This document shows positions 63,275-64,000 of a DNA stretch of 64,000 bases, piece by piece. The position numbers and the translations under genes were made by a program. The notes under the pieces were generated by a model. That model did no database searches. It saw nothing but the letters and a program-made list of their open reading frames with translations, and was not told the origin of the DNA. Source of the DNA: Polyodon spathula (taxonomy: Eukaryota; Chordata; Actinopteri; Acipenseriformes; Polyodontidae); NCBI RefSeq assembly GCF_017654505.1, contig NC_054541.1, positions 46,628,486 through 46,692,485 on the forward strand. The letters are read 5' to 3'. Each line of letters opens with the position of its first letter. Within the stretch, counting starts at the first letter, position 1.

Positions 63275-63318
<44 letters not shown>
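63275..63318. repeat. Poly-C run, about 44 nt
   Basis: An uninterrupted C run; on the other strand a G-quadruplex-prone poly-G. Its length in the assembly is unreliable. Confidence 0.9.
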
Positions 63319-63319
<1 letters not shown>

Positions 63320-64000
63320 CCCTGAAGGATACATTGAAAAGGATCTCCTAGGCCTCTGAAATGGTCACACAATGAACAGGTTTCATGATGTTCCAACAAA
63401 GAACACAAGACAAATACTCTCCTCTCCTATTTTTGATACTCGTAAAACTGAAACATTCAAACCCTAATAATTTACCCTAATCCTTAATCTCATACTTCAT
63501 AGAGTATCCCACAGTCTATGCAATCTATAAACCGTCTCCTTTAATGTCAGTGCTGCTGCAAATAATGGAAAACGTTCCTGTTGTTGTCTTTGCTGGGAAG
63601 ACACTTTGCTTGTCTGGGGCACTGCCAAACAGTTTATTTCGTGAAGCACCATAACCAACCCCTTAGCATGGTTTATAAACATGCATATAAAGCACATTCA
63701 AAGACAGCAAGCAGGAGATGAAACAAACATCAAAGTACAGAGAGAAGACTTTGGAAGCAAGACAGTAAAACTGGATGCAGAAAATACTATGCAGTTGTGA
63801 AAAGTTGGTGAGTAAGAGAGACAAATAGAAAAAGTCTTTCTATCTGAACTGATGTGAAAGACACCTGGGAAATATGCAATGAGTATTTGGCTTAGAGGGA
63901 CAAACACATTCAAACTTTATATACAGTTAAACCCTTCCCATGACTTTATGTAATAACAGATTGTAATAGCCCACGGTTATTAGGTGCCCCCCCCATCCCC
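63319..64000. other. Right edge, no gene seen
   Basis: No gene or repeat is recognised. The window ends in a short C-run. Confidence 0.5.

Overview
The window is vertebrate nuclear DNA, most likely from a ray-finned fish. It is AT-rich, has long introns with GT-AG (one GC-AG) splice sites, and carries a fish-like mix of repeats: hAT, Tc1/mariner, piggyBac-like and PIF/Harbinger-like DNA elements, an L2-type LINE end, a tRNA-type SINE and solo LTRs. The two proteins present are close to their tetrapod counterparts. That would suit a slowly evolving non-teleost fish such as a sturgeon, paddlefish, gar or bowfin, but this is inference and the species cannot be fixed from the sequence.

Only two protein-coding genes can be supported, both on the + strand. 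(1) NAP1L1, a histone chaperone, occupies 2438-19332 and beyond: 14 coding exons were placed by hand, giving a 394-residue protein that stays in frame across every junction. The first, non-coding exon lies upstream of the window. (2) PHLDA1, a small PH-domain protein, has its whole coding sequence in one exon (22275-22730), preceded by a TATA promoter with an E-box and a GC box, and followed by an intron in its 3' UTR. The head-to-tail order NAP1L1-PHLDA1 is the same as on human chromosome 12q21.

From about 24 kb to 64 kb I find no gene. This gene desert holds a 4.5-kb minisatellite of 160 units of 28 bp (36494-40991), a solo LTR bounded by a 5-bp target duplication right at the end of that array, a second LTR of the same family near 60.5 kb, a third, different LTR near 50.8 kb, two MITEs with intact termini, an L2 LINE 3' end that runs into a TTA/TAA microsatellite, and three further minisatellites (54-, 33- and 58-bp units) packed into 56.6-58.5 kb.

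The introns of NAP1L1 carry a nearly complete but broken hAT element with an 8-bp target duplication, a Tc1 relic, two copies of a piggyBac-like MITE in opposite orientation, and a long poly-G tract. I did not find a new multi-gene biological system. The most interesting items are the strictly phased 28-bp array, an LTR hairpin that differs in sequence but not in pairing between two copies, and the GC-AG intron of NAP1L1.
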